DNA of 64,000 nt from assembly GCF_916858675.1 (NCBI RefSeq), contig NZ_CAKASM010000018.1, forward strand, positions 1 through 64,000. The letters are read 5' to 3'. The translations under genes were made by a program, and so were the position numbers. Below the pieces are notes generated by a model that made no database searches, was not told the DNA's origin, and worked only from the letters and a program-made list of their open reading frames with translations. The stretch comes from Sphingomonas sp. Leaf21 (lineage in GTDB: Bacteria > Pseudomonadota > Alphaproteobacteria > Sphingomonadales > Sphingomonadaceae). Of this stretch, positions 8,611-18,270 are shown piece after piece (within the stretch, counting starts at the first letter, position 1; every line of letters begins with the position of its first letter).

Positions 8611-8822
8611 TCCTTCCCTCGCCCCTCTTGGAGGGGAGAGGGTTGCGCAGACTTGGTCTTTGCGTAGCAAAGGCATAGTCGGAGCTGGGTGAGGGGTGAT
8701 GCCCGCGTACGCGGGCGCGAGCCGAAGGCTCGCTCAACCCCTCACCCAAGCTGCGCTAGCCAGCACGCTGGCAAGCTTATTCTCCCCTCTCCCCTGTCCA
8801 GGGGAGAGGGGAGAATAAGCTG
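8611..8822. repeat. Composite palindromic repeat, copy 1 (~210 bp)
   Basis: A set of nested inverted repeats: outer arms CCCTCGCCCCT / AGGGGAGAGGG, an inner pair GAGCTGGGTGAGGGGT / ACCCCTCACCCAAGCT enclosing CCCGCGTACGCGGG and GAGCCGAAGGCTC, and a final CCCCTCTCCCCTGTCC / AGGGGAGAGGGG hairpin. A second copy in the same orientation and of nearly the same length is at 18271-18480. Otherwise the 8533-8942 gap holds the promoters of the two-component and efflux operons; no gene is seen. Confidence 0.85.
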
Positions 8823-8942
8823 AATGTCGATCGGCCTGGTTTCTAAACCGGGATTTAGTCGACGCACGGGGCGGCATACGCGTAGCAGGCGGCTTCGATC
8901 ACCCGATACCGGACATCGGGCAAGGACCGCCGGGGACAGGAT

Positions 8943-10211
8943 ATGCGGACACCGATTTTGGCGACATGGGCGGTGGCGACGGGCGCGATGCTGGCCACGC
9001 CCGTGGCGGCGCAGGCGGCGCCCGCGATCACGCTCGACGCGCTGGTCGAGACGGTCGTCGCCAACAATCCGGAACGCCAATATTACCAGCGCCAGATCGA
9101 GACGGCGGGCGTGCAGCGCGAGGCGGCGGGACGCTGGGCCGACCCCGAAGCGGTGGTCGAATTCGGGCAGCGCCGCGCCCAGGACCCGACCAGCGGCGCG
9201 GTGACCGGCGAAGGGATGACCTATGCCGTCTCCGTCGTCCAGCCGATCGAGTTCGGCGGCCGGATCGCGCTGCGCCGGGCGATTGCGGACGGGCAGGTCG
9301 CGCTGGCGCGGATCGGGCTTCAGCAATTCGACGCGACGCTGGCGGCGCGGGCGCGCTCGCTGGGCTATGGCCTGTTCGCGGCCGACCAGAAGGCCGCCGC
9401 CGCGCGCGAGGTCGCTGCGCGGATGCGGACGCTGGCGCGGGTGATCGTCGCACGCGATCCCGCCGGACCGTCGCCGCAGCTCGAGGCGGCGTCGCTGCAG
9501 GGGAGCGCGATCTCCGCCGAGCGAAGCGCCGCGATGGCCGATGCCGATGCCAATTCGATCCTGTACGAACTCAACCAGTTGCGCGGCGCCCCTTTTGCCG
9601 CGCGGCTGCGTATCGTGCGGCCCGACATGTCGCTGCCCGCGCTGCCGCCCGGCCAGACGCTCGCCGCCAACGCCAGCGCCAATAATTTCGAGCTGAAGGC
9701 CCTGCGCGCGCAATTCGAGCAGCAGGGGCTTCGCGTCGACCTCGCGCGCAAGTCGCGGTTGCCGGTGGTCGGCGTCGGCCCCTATTACGACCGTGCCCGC
9801 TCGGACATCCGGGAAACCAATGTCGGCGTTCGGCTGTCCACCAGCATCCCGCTGTGGAACCGCCAGGCGGGGGATGTCGCGATCGAACAGGGCAAGCAGG
9901 CGCAGGCCAATGCGACGCTGGTCAATGCCGAGCGCCGTATCGCACGCGAGGTGTTCGACCAGGCCGCGCAATATGACGCCAAGCGCGACGCGCTGACCCG
10001 GTGGGACGACAACCCGCCGCAGCGTTTCGCGCAGGCCGCCGCCGATGCCGACCGCAATTACCGGCTGGGGGCGATCCCGCTGACCACCTATACCCAGATC
10101 CAGCAATCCTATGTCGAGGCGGTCAACGCGGTCCTCGACACCCGGCGCGAGGCGCTGGAGGCGTTGGCGCAGCTTCGTGCGCTCAATGGCGGGACGCCGC
10201 TGTCGCGATGA
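8943..10211 (+). CDS. TolC/CzcC-family outer-membrane efflux protein
   Basis: 422 residues with a signal peptide ending near VAAQAAP. The long Ala/Gln/Arg-rich helices with two internally similar halves are typical of the TolC family, as is the pattern ITLDALVETVVANNPE at the start of the mature protein. Members form trimeric outer-membrane channels for tripartite pumps; the CzcC branch works with heavy-metal RND pumps. The stop codon overlaps the start of the RND pump gene (ATGA), so the two are translationally coupled. The ribosome site GGGGACAGG lies just before ATG. No lipobox is present. Confidence 0.9.
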   Translation: MRTPILATWAVATGAMLATPVAAQAAPAITLDALVETVVANNPERQYYQRQIETAGVQREAAGRWADPEAVVEFGQRRAQDPTSGAVTGEGMTYAVSVVQPIEFGGRIALRRAIADGQVALARIGLQQFDATLAARARSLGYGLFAADQKAAAAREVAARMRTLARVIVARDPAGPSPQLEAASLQGSAISAERSAAMADADANSILYELNQLRGAPFAARLRIVRPDMSLPALPPGQTLAANASANNFELKALRAQFEQQGLRVDLARKSRLPVVGVGPYYDRARSDIRETNVGVRLSTSIPLWNRQAGDVAIEQGKQAQANATLVNAERRIAREVFDQAAQYDAKRDALTRWDDNPPQRFAQAAADADRNYRLGAIPLTTYTQIQQSYVEAVNAVLDTRREALEALAQLRALNGGTPLSR

Positions 10212-13200
10212 AGCGCTGGCTCGACCTCGTCACCCGCCACCGGCTGGGCGTCGCGCTGGTCGCGGCGCTGGTCGCGGCGATCGGGTTGTGGTCCTTCGCC
10301 AACCTCCAGATCGACGCGATCCCCGACATCACCGGTGTCCAGGTCCAGATCAACACCCAGGTCCCCGCGCTCGCACCCGAGGAGATCGAGCGGCTGGTGA
10401 CGCTGCCCGTCGAGCGCGCGATGGGCGGGCAGCCGGGGCTAGACCAGACACGGTCGCTGACCAAGACCGGGTTGAGCCAGGTCACCCTGCTCTACAAGGA
10501 CGGCACCGACCAGTTGAAGGCGCGCCAGCTCGTCACCGAGAGGCTGACCGCAGTGCGCGACCAGTTGCCGCCGGGCAGCACGCCGCAGCTCGCGCCGATC
10601 ACCACCGGGCTGGGCGAGATATTCTACTATACGCTGGAGTGGCGGACGCCGCCGCCGGGGATGGCGCTCGCGCAGCAGCTCATGGCGCTGTACGAGGCGC
10701 AGGAATATGCCGTCCGGCCGATGCTGCGCGGCGTGGCGGGCGTCGCCGACGTCAATTCGATCGGCGGACTGGAAGAACAATATGTCGTCGCGCCCGATCC
10801 CGTCCGCCTGACCCGGCACGGCGTCACCGCGGCCGAGCTGGCGGCGGCGGTCGCCAAGAATGTCGAGAATGCGGGCGGCGGCATCATCCGGCGCGGGGCG
10901 GAACGCTTCACCGTGCGGACCGACGCGCGGGTGATGACGGCGGAACAGATCGCCGCGATCCCGGTCAAGTTCGCCGGTGGCGTGGTGCCGCTCCAGGTTC
11001 GCGATCTCGCCGACGTCGTCACCGGCTCCGCCCCGCGACAGGGTGCCGCGACGCGCAACGGGCGGGAGACCGTGCTGGGCACGGTCATGATGCTGGTCGG
11101 GCAGAACAGCCGCGAGACCGCGCTGCGCGTGCAGGATGCGCTGCCGGACATCGCGGCGGCGCTGCCCAAGGGCATGATCGTCGACCGGCAATATAGCCGC
11201 GCCGATCTGGTCGACCACACCATCGGTACGGTGGAGCGCAACCTGGGCGAGGGGGCATTGCTAGTCGCGCTCGTCCTGCTCGTCGTGATGGGCAACTGGC
11301 GCGCGGCATTGATCGTCGCGCTGGTCATCCCGCTCGCCTTTCTGGTGACGGTCAGCGGGATGCATACGATCGGCCTGTCGGGCAATCTCATGAGCCTGGG
11401 CGCGCTCGACTTCGGGCTGATCGTCGACGGGGCGATCGTCGTGGTGGAGAACAGCCTGAGGCTGATGGCGCTGCGACGCGCGGAGAAGGGCGCGGACCTG
11501 ACGCCCGAGGAGCGGCGGGACGTCGTGGCGGGCGCGGCGCGGATGGTGGCGCGCCCGACCTTTTTCGGCATCGCGATCATCGCGCTCGTCTACGTCCCGG
11601 TGCTCAGCCTTGGCGGGGTGGAGGGCAAGCTGTTCCAGCCGATGGCGCAGGCGGTTATGCTGGCGATCGTCGCCGGGCTGATCTGGACCTTCACCATCGT
11701 CCCCGCGCTCGCCGCCTGGGGACTTCGCGCGCCGCGTGGCGGGCATGATGCGCCAAAGGGTTTCGTCGCCGTCGCGGCGCGCGTCTACAACCCGCTGCTG
11801 GAACGGTCGCTGCGCCACCCCGCGCTGCTGACGATCGGCGCGGTCGTGCTGCTGGCGGCGAGCTTTCTGGTGTTCAAGACGCTCGGCTCGCAATTCACGC
11901 CGCAACTGGATGAAGGGTCGATCACCGCCATGGTCTATCGCCCGGTCGGCATGTCGCTGGAACAGAGCCTGGCAATCGAGCAGGCGACCGAGCGGGCGAT
12001 CCTGCGCGCCTATCCGCAGGTCACGCACAGCTTCTCGCGCATCGGCACCAGCGAGGTGGCGACCGACCCGATGCCGCCCGACCAGAACGACCTCTACCTC
12101 TTCTACAAGCCGCTCAGGGACTGGCCGACCGGCGATGGCCAGCCGCGAACCAAACAGGATCTTATCGCGGGCATCGAGAAGGTCGCGCAGCGCGTCTACC
12201 CGCATCAGGGCTTCGAATTCGCGCAGCCGATCGAGATGCGCTTCAACGAAATGCTGGAGGGCGTGCGTGCCGACGTCTCGGTCAAGATTTATGGCGATGA
12301 TTACGATACGCTGGAACGCGCCGCCGCCAAGGCCAAGGGCATATTGGAAAAGCTGCCCGGCACCGAGGGGGTGGCGTTCGAGACGGCGGGGCGGCCCAAG
12401 AGCATCGTCGTCGAGCTGGACCGCGCCGCGCTGTTCCGCCTCAATCTGGGCGCGCAGGAAGTGAATGACGCGATCCGCGACGCGCTGGCGGGGGCGGAGG
12501 TCGGCTTCATCCCGCACGGCCCCGCTCGCCACGCCATCGTCATCCGGATGCCCGACGCGCTGCGTGCCGATCCCTCGGCGATCCTCGCCCTGCCGTTGCG
12601 GGTGGGAGAATATGGCATGGTGCCGCTGTCACGCGTCGCGCGGCTCAGGCAGACGCGGATCGTCGAGCCGATCCTCCATGACGACACCAATCGCCGCGCC
12701 GCGTTGATGGTCAACCTCTCGACCAGCGACCTGGCGGGCTATGTCCGCCGCGCGCAGGCGGCCGTCGACGGTCAGGTGACGCTGCCGCCCGGCTATCGCA
12801 TCGAATTCGGCGGGCAATATCACCAGCTCGAGGCGGCGCAGAAGCGGCTGTCGATCGTCGTGCCCGCCGCGCTGATCCTGATCTTCGCGCTGGTCTATGC
12901 CGCGCTCGGCAGCGTGCGCGAGGCGGCGATCGTCTATACCGGCATCCCCTTCGCGGTGACCGGCGGCGTGCTGGCGCTGTGGGTGCGCGGTATGCCCTTC
13001 TCGATCACCGCCGCGATCGGTTTCATCGCCCTGTCGGGGATCGCGATGCTCAACGGGCTGGTGCTGATCGATCATATCAATTCGCTCCGTGACGGGCGGG
13101 AGGGCGATCCGCTTCCGGTCGAGGAGGCGGTGCGGCAGGGCGCGCGCGATCGCCTGCGCCCCGTCCTGTCGACCGCGCTGGTCGCCTCGGTCGGGTTCGT

Positions 13201-13363
13201 GCCGATGGCGATCGCCACGGGGGCGGGGGCGGAGGTGCAGCGGCCGCTCGCCACGGTGGTGATCGGCGGGATCATCACCTCGACGATCTTGACCCTTTTG
13301 CTGCTCCCAAGCCTTTATGCCTGGATCGAACGGCATCGCCACCGCGACGGGGACACCGCATGA
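10208..13363 (+). CDS. CzcA-type heavy-metal RND efflux pump (HME family)
   Basis: 1051 residues, the usual size. The N-terminus has TM1 and then IDAIPDITGVQVQINT, characteristic of CzcA/CusA pumps. The proton-relay segment in TM4 reads ALDFGLIVDGAIVVVEN with the Asp, Asp and Glu of the divalent-cation (Zn/Co/Cd/Ni) groups; the Cu/Ag group has a different pattern. The inner-membrane pump would export metal from periplasm or cytoplasm through the partner channel. It overlaps the genes on both sides (ATGA each time). The periplasmic adaptor CzcB, normally encoded between channel and pump, is absent. The exact metal cannot be read from the sequence. Confidence 0.93.
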   Translation: MKRWLDLVTRHRLGVALVAALVAAIGLWSFANLQIDAIPDITGVQVQINTQVPALAPEEIERLVTLPVERAMGGQPGLDQTRSLTKTGLSQVTLLYKDGTDQLKARQLVTERLTAVRDQLPPGSTPQLAPITTGLGEIFYYTLEWRTPPPGMALAQQLMALYEAQEYAVRPMLRGVAGVADVNSIGGLEEQYVVAPDPVRLTRHGVTAAELAAAVAKNVENAGGGIIRRGAERFTVRTDARVMTAEQIAAIPVKFAGGVVPLQVRDLADVVTGSAPRQGAATRNGRETVLGTVMMLVGQNSRETALRVQDALPDIAAALPKGMIVDRQYSRADLVDHTIGTVERNLGEGALLVALVLLVVMGNWRAALIVALVIPLAFLVTVSGMHTIGLSGNLMSLGALDFGLIVDGAIVVVENSLRLMALRRAEKGADLTPEERRDVVAGAARMVARPTFFGIAIIALVYVPVLSLGGVEGKLFQPMAQAVMLAIVAGLIWTFTIVPALAAWGLRAPRGGHDAPKGFVAVAARVYNPLLERSLRHPALLTIGAVVLLAASFLVFKTLGSQFTPQLDEGSITAMVYRPVGMSLEQSLAIEQATERAILRAYPQVTHSFSRIGTSEVATDPMPPDQNDLYLFYKPLRDWPTGDGQPRTKQDLIAGIEKVAQRVYPHQGFEFAQPIEMRFNEMLEGVRADVSVKIYGDDYDTLERAAAKAKGILEKLPGTEGVAFETAGRPKSIVVELDRAALFRLNLGAQEVNDAIRDALAGAEVGFIPHGPARHAIVIRMPDALRADPSAILALPLRVGEYGMVPLSRVARLRQTRIVEPILHDDTNRRAALMVNLSTSDLAGYVRRAQAAVDGQVTLPPGYRIEFGGQYHQLEAAQKRLSIVVPAALILIFALVYAALGSVREAAIVYTGIPFAVTGGVLALWVRGMPFSITAAIGFIALSGIAMLNGLVLIDHINSLRDGREGDPLPVEEAVRQGARDRLRPVLSTALVASVGFVPMAIATGAGAEVQRPLATVVIGGIITSTILTLLLLPSLYAWIERHRHRDGDTA

Positions 13364-14067
13364 ACGACAGCCATAGCCACGCCATGACCGAACATCATCT
13401 CGTCCACCGCACCGGCTGGCTGCGCGCGGCGGTGCTGGGGGCGAATGACGGGATCATCTCGGTTTCCAGCCTGATCGTCGGCGTCGCCGCCGCACCGGGG
13501 GCGACCGCCTCCACCGTGTTGCTGGCGGGCGTGGCGGCGCTGGTCGGCGGCGCGCTGTCGATGGCGGCGGGCGAGTATGTGTCGGTCAGTTCGCAGGCGG
13601 ATACCGAACGGGCCGATCTGGCGCGCGAGGCGGCGGAACTGGCTCGCGCGCCGCTGGCCGAGACGCGCGAGCTTGCCGCCATCTACGAGACGCGTGGGGT
13701 GGACGCCGCGCTCGCGCGCCAGGTCGCCGAGCAGATGATGGCGCATGACGCCCTCGGCGCGCACCGCCGTGACGAACTCGGGCTGGCCGATGACGGCGGC
13801 TCCAATCCGGTCCAGGCGGCGCTGTTCTCCGCCGTCGCGTTCAGTGCGGGCGCGATCCTGCCCGTGCTCGCCGCGCTCAGCCCGCGCGCGATGGTCCTCT
13901 ATGCGGTGCCGGCGACCGCGCTGCTGCTGCTTGCGATCCTGGGCGCGCTGGGTGCCCGCGCCGGTGGCGCGCCGATCCTGCGCGGCGTGGTTCGCGTGGT
14001 GCTGCTCGGCGCACTGGCCATGGGTGTGACGGCGGCGATCGGGACGCTGACCGGCACGGTGGTCTGA
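13360..14067 (+). CDS. VIT1/CCC1-family divalent metal transporter
   Basis: 235 residues. The motif GANDGIISVSSLIVGVA near the N-terminus and MAAGEYVSVSSQ are hallmarks of the VIT1/CCC1 family of iron/manganese transporters. A helical cytoplasmic metal-binding segment follows (ADLAREAAELARAP to GAHRRDELGL), then three C-terminal membrane helices. The start codon overlaps the RND pump stop (ATGA), making it the third gene of the operon. It may remove Fe/Mn from the cytosol alongside the RND system (inference from context). A His-containing leader (MNDSHSHAMTEHHLVH) precedes the first helix and could bind metal. Confidence 0.9.
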   Translation: MNDSHSHAMTEHHLVHRTGWLRAAVLGANDGIISVSSLIVGVAAAPGATASTVLLAGVAALVGGALSMAAGEYVSVSSQADTERADLAREAAELARAPLAETRELAAIYETRGVDAALARQVAEQMMAHDALGAHRRDELGLADDGGSNPVQAALFSAVAFSAGAILPVLAALSPRAMVLYAVPATALLLLAILGALGARAGGAPILRGVVRVVLLGALAMGVTAAIGTLTGTVV

Positions 14068-14176
14068 CCCGCGCGATACACCCCCTTTCCAGTTGGGGCC
14101 GTTCGGATCTATCGTCATGAAACGGCGGCGAAACTATCCGGTCGCGCCAAGCCGATGCATGAGAGGAGAGCTATTG

Positions 14177-15625
14177 GTGCGCAGTCCCCTGAAGGCCATG
14201 ACGGCGTTGACGATCGCGCTTGCAGGGCCCGTCGCCGCGCAGACGCCTGGCGCCTCGCCGGTCGTCGCCACCGATCGCGGCGCGGTGCGCGGCGCAGTCG
14301 CAGAGGGCGTCGCGAGCTGGAAGGGCATACCCTTCGCCGCCGCGCCGGTCGGCCCGCTTCGCTGGCGCGCGCCGCAGCCCGCCGCCGCCTGGACCGGCGT
14401 GCGCGACGCCACCGCCTATGCGCATGACTGTATGCAGGTGCCGTTCCCCAGCGATGCCGCACCGCTGGGCACCACCCCGGCAGAGGATTGCCTCTATGCC
14501 AATGTGTGGAAGCCGGTCGGTGCGCGCGGGAAACTGCCCATCGTGGTGTGGATCTATGGCGGCGGCTTCGTCAATGGCGGCGCCTCGCCCCCGACCTATT
14601 CCGGCGCGGAACTGGCGCGGCAGGGCGTCCTGTTCGTCAGCTTCAACTACCGGGTCGGTCGGTTCGGCACCTTCGCGCTGCCGCAATTGACCAGGGCCGA
14701 TGCCGATGGCGGACGGCTTGGCAATTACGGGATCATGGACCAGATCGCGGCGCTGCAATGGGTCCGACGCAATGCGAGCGCCTTTGGCGGCGATCCCGCC
14801 AATGTCACGATCGTCGGCGAGAGCGCGGGCGGCATGTCGGTGCACATGCTCAACACCTCGCCGCTGGCCAAGGGGCTGTTCAGCAAGGTCTTCGTAATGT
14901 CCGGGGGCAATGGCCGCACCGATGGCAGGACGCTGGCCGATGCCGAGCGGATCGGGGAGAATTTCGCTCGGTCGAGGAATGTCGATCCCGCCAGCCCCGA
15001 TGCGCTGGACCGCCTTCGCGCGCTGAGCGCCGAGGAGGTGACCGATGGGCTCAACATGATGGCGCTGTTCCGCCCGCCATCGGGGCCGCCCACCTATATG
15101 GGGCCGTTCGCCGACGGCAAGGTCGTCGTCGACATGGGGCAGGCCTATGCCGCGAACCGTTTCGCCCAGGCGGCGATGATCGTCGGCGCGACCAGTGCGG
15201 ACATGGGCGGCAAGACCGGCTTCATGATCGCAGGGGCCCGCGACGTAGCGGGCGAGGTCGCCGACCGGGGCGTGCCGGTATGGCAATATCGCTTCTCCTA
15301 TGTCGCCAGCTCGGTGGGTCAGCCGGGTGCGCAACATGCCACCGACATCCCCTTCTTCTTCGACACCACCGCGATCAAATATGGCGACGCGACCACCCCG
15401 CGCGATCGCGCGATCGGGCAGGCGATGAGCCGCTACCTCACGCAGTTTGCCAAGACCGGCGATCCCAACGCCCCCGGCCTGCCGCAATGGCCGCGCTACG
15501 CCCGGTCGAGCGACCGGATCATGGACTTCGCCGCCGATGGCAAGCCGCTCGCCGCCCCCGACCCCTGGGGTGCCGAGATCGATGCGGCACGCCGCGCAAA
15601 CGGTGCCGCCGGAGGTCCGCGCTGA
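14177..15625 (+). CDS. Secreted type-B carboxylesterase
   Basis: About 482 residues with a signal peptide ending at GPVAAQ. The alpha/beta-hydrolase marks of the family are present: the early GIPFAAAPVGPLRW block, the oxyanion stretch IYGGGFVNGG, the nucleophile elbow GESAGG and the His in QHATDIPFFF. The usual acidic motif (S/R)DEG is replaced by TSADMGG, so the catalytic acid is probably that Asp. GTG 14177 is chosen because AGGAGAG lies six bases before it and the signal peptide starts directly after; upstream in-frame ATGs lack a ribosome site. Substrate is unknown. It is a single gene between the metal operon and the signalling cluster. Confidence 0.88.
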   Translation: MRSPLKAMTALTIALAGPVAAQTPGASPVVATDRGAVRGAVAEGVASWKGIPFAAAPVGPLRWRAPQPAAAWTGVRDATAYAHDCMQVPFPSDAAPLGTTPAEDCLYANVWKPVGARGKLPIVVWIYGGGFVNGGASPPTYSGAELARQGVLFVSFNYRVGRFGTFALPQLTRADADGGRLGNYGIMDQIAALQWVRRNASAFGGDPANVTIVGESAGGMSVHMLNTSPLAKGLFSKVFVMSGGNGRTDGRTLADAERIGENFARSRNVDPASPDALDRLRALSAEEVTDGLNMMALFRPPSGPPTYMGPFADGKVVVDMGQAYAANRFAQAAMIVGATSADMGGKTGFMIAGARDVAGEVADRGVPVWQYRFSYVASSVGQPGAQHATDIPFFFDTTAIKYGDATTPRDRAIGQAMSRYLTQFAKTGDPNAPGLPQWPRYARSSDRIMDFAADGKPLAAPDPWGAEIDAARRANGAAGGPR

Positions 15626-15658
15626 GGCGGCCGCACGCCGCCTTCCACCATTCTGGTT

Positions 15659-15683
15659 AAGTGTAGTAACCGATTTTACACTT
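15659..15683. promoter_or_regulatory. Possible operator: inverted repeat AAGTGTA / TACACTT
   Basis: AAGTGTA (15659-15665) and TACACTT (15677-15683) form perfect 7-base arms 18 bases centre to centre, 53 bases ahead of the GGDEF-EAL start codon and in AT-rich sequence unlike its surroundings. Spacing of two helical turns fits a dimeric regulator site. The regulator is unknown. No T-run follows, so it is less likely a terminator of the esterase gene. Confidence 0.35.
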
Positions 15684-15735
15684 GCCATGAGCCAAATATG
15701 GCCGCCTTAGACCCGCTTCCGGGTGGGTAGGTAAA

Positions 15736-18261
15736 ATGGGGGCCGCGAAAGTGGCATCGGTCATCAGAGCGGCGGCGCTGGCACTGCTGATGCTTCTGGC
15801 GGGGTGGATGTCGGGAACGGCGTCGGCCGCGACCGTCGATCTGCGCCAAACGGCGTGCAGCGCGGCGCTCGCCGACGGTTCCAGCCCGACGGCGGTGACC
15901 CGGGCGCATTATGGCTGCGGCGCGCTGGCGCCGATGCGCGGCACGCCCTGGCTTTGGCTGCGCCTCGATCCCTCGCGTCTGCGGGCATTGCCGCCGCGCT
16001 GGGACATGCTGATCGACCAGACCCGGTTCGACCGCATCGCGCTGCTGGTCGTCGGGCGCAACGGCAATGTCCAGATCGAGCGGACCCCCGCCGGTCTTCG
16101 GGGACATGGCGCGCCGGGCGGCCTGTTGCGCTTCGTGATCCCGACGCCCGGGCGCGACGTGCAGGGCCTGTATCTGGGCTTTCGCAACATCGACGAGCTG
16201 TCGCTGATGCGCAAGCTGGAGGCGCGGCCCGGCGTGCGGATGACCGACGGGGACATTCGCTGGCTGCTGCTGATGGGGCTGTTCACTGGCACGTTGCTGT
16301 CCGCGCTGCTCTACAATCTGGTGATCCACACCGGACAGCGCCCGGCCTTCCAGCGCTGGTATCTGCTGTGGGTCAGCGTCGCGCTGGCCTATGGCCTGGT
16401 CTGGACCAACACGGCCGCGTTTCTCGTCCCATGGCTGATCGGCCCGCTCGCGGTGCGGCTCGACCTGGTGCTGGTCGGACTGATGGTCGCGGCGGGCAAC
16501 ATGTTCTTCTTCGCGGTGATCGAGGAGGGGGTGCTGCCGCGCCGACTGGCGCTTGCGGGACGCACCCTGGCGGCGGCGGGCGCGGTGCTGGGCTTTCTCG
16601 CGGCGGCGGACCGATGGTTGCCTCCGGGAGCGACCGACCGGTTGCTCAACTATGTCATCGCGGCGACGGCGGCGGTCATCGCCCTGTCCGCCTGGATCGC
16701 GGCGCGTCGCGGCAGCCGGGTGATCTGGTTCTACCTGATCGGCTGGGGCCCGGTGATCGGCGTGTTCCTGGCGCGGCTGGCGCGCAATCTGGGCTTTGCG
16801 CCGCAGAACGACCTGATCGACATGGCGACCTTCGCCGCGCTGGCCTTCGAGGCGCTGGTGCTGTCACTGGCGATCGCCGACCGGTTCCGACTGATCCGCC
16901 AGGAACTGGAACAGACCCGCCAGCGGCGCGAGATCGACCTGGCCGAGACCAAGACGTTGCGCCTGGCGGCGCATACCGACTTCCTGACCGGGCTGGGCAA
17001 CCGCGCCGCGTTCCAGCAACAGGCGCATGACTGGATGGCGGCGGGCACCGCGTTCAGCCTGTTCCTGGTCGATGTCGACTTCATGAAGGACGTCAACGAC
17101 CGGCTGGGCCATGCGGTCGGCGACACGCTGCTCCAGCATGTCGGTGCCGCGCTCGTCGCGACCACAGGCGGCTGGCCTGGCACGCGGATCGCGCGGATCG
17201 GCGGCGACGAGTTCGCGATCATGTGTCCCGGCGATCCCGTGGACGAAGCCGCACTGGCCGAGGCGGCGACCGGGCTTCAGGGCGATATCTGGCTGCCCGA
17301 GGATCGCAATCGGCCGCTCTCGCTCAGCTTCGGATCGGCGCGCTACCCCGAGGATGCGCAGGCGGTCGACCTGCTGTACCAGAATGCCGACCTCGCGCTC
17401 TACACCGCCAAGCGACTGGGGCGCGGGCGCTACACGCGCTACGATCCGCTCCAGCGCTCGTTGCGCGACCTGCAGATCGCCTTCATCGACGATGCCGAGG
17501 CGGCGATCGGGCGCGGCGAATTCCTGCTCTACATGCAGCCGATCGTGTTGCTCGAAACCGGGGCGGTCTGCGGTCATGAGGCGCTGCTCCGCTGGGATCA
17601 TCCGCGTCACGGGCTGATGGCCCCGGACCGTTTCGCCGACGTGCTGGTGGCGGAGCGGATCGGGCTGATGATCCAGGAGCATGTCCTTGAACTCGCGCTC
17701 ATCGCGCTCAGGACGCAGGGCGACCGGCTGGGCGTGCTCAGCGTCAATTTCACGTCGGCCCAGCTTGCCGGACCGCGAGGAGCACGCGCGGTGCTCGACC
17801 GGCTGGCCCACCACGGCGTTGCCCCGGACCGGCTGTGCGTCGAGGTGACCGAGGGTGTGATGCTCGACCGCGCGGCGGACAGCATCCTCGCCAATCTGCG
17901 CACGCTCCACGACGCGGGGGTGTGCATCGCGCTCGACGATTTCGGCACCGGCTATGCCTCGCTCGTCCATCTCCGCCGCTTGCCGGTCGACCGGATCAAG
18001 ATCGACCGGTCCTTCGTCGCAGGCATCGACGAGTCCGATGGCGGCACGCTCGCCATCGTCCATGCGATCGTCGGGCTCGGCGGCGGCCTGGGCAAGGTCG
18101 TCGTCGCGGAGGGGATCGAGACCGAGGTCCAGGCGCTGCGGCTGAAACAGCTCGGCTGTCAGTTGGGGCAGGGCTATCTCTACGGCCGCCCCTCGCCGCA
18201 GCCGGTGGTGACCTGGCAGGCCGCGCCCGATCGGGACCGATCACGCGCCGTCGCTCACTAA
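15736..18261 (+). CDS. 7TM receptor GGDEF-EAL protein (c-di-GMP turnover)
   Basis: 841 residues. A signal peptide (to about 32) is followed by a periplasmic domain of the 7TMR-DISMED2 kind (about 33-172), seven membrane helices of the 7TMR-DISM type (about 173-385), a short coiled coil (385-412), then GGDEF and EAL domains. The GGDEF site is RIGGDEF (487-493) with no RxxD inhibitory site in front; the EAL site is HEALLRW (614-620), with NFTSAQ, EVTEG, DDFGTGYAS, KIDRSF, AEGIET and QGYLYGRP. Both enzymatic halves look intact, so it could synthesise or degrade c-di-GMP in response to an extracellular ligand. It lies upstream of the rpfF-like gene on the same strand, separated by a composite repeat of about 210 bases. 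Confidence 0.93.
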   Translation: MGAAKVASVIRAAALALLMLLAGWMSGTASAATVDLRQTACSAALADGSSPTAVTRAHYGCGALAPMRGTPWLWLRLDPSRLRALPPRWDMLIDQTRFDRIALLVVGRNGNVQIERTPAGLRGHGAPGGLLRFVIPTPGRDVQGLYLGFRNIDELSLMRKLEARPGVRMTDGDIRWLLLMGLFTGTLLSALLYNLVIHTGQRPAFQRWYLLWVSVALAYGLVWTNTAAFLVPWLIGPLAVRLDLVLVGLMVAAGNMFFFAVIEEGVLPRRLALAGRTLAAAGAVLGFLAAADRWLPPGATDRLLNYVIAATAAVIALSAWIAARRGSRVIWFYLIGWGPVIGVFLARLARNLGFAPQNDLIDMATFAALAFEALVLSLAIADRFRLIRQELEQTRQRREIDLAETKTLRLAAHTDFLTGLGNRAAFQQQAHDWMAAGTAFSLFLVDVDFMKDVNDRLGHAVGDTLLQHVGAALVATTGGWPGTRIARIGGDEFAIMCPGDPVDEAALAEAATGLQGDIWLPEDRNRPLSLSFGSARYPEDAQAVDLLYQNADLALYTAKRLGRGRYTRYDPLQRSLRDLQIAFIDDAEAAIGRGEFLLYMQPIVLLETGAVCGHEALLRWDHPRHGLMAPDRFADVLVAERIGLMIQEHVLELALIALRTQGDRLGVLSVNFTSAQLAGPRGARAVLDRLAHHGVAPDRLCVEVTEGVMLDRAADSILANLRTLHDAGVCIALDDFGTGYASLVHLRRLPVDRIKIDRSFVAGIDESDGGTLAIVHAIVGLGGGLGKVVVAEGIETEVQALRLKQLGCQLGQGYLYGRPSPQPVVTWQAAPDRDRSRAVAH

Positions 18262-18270
18262 GGGGGGGCG

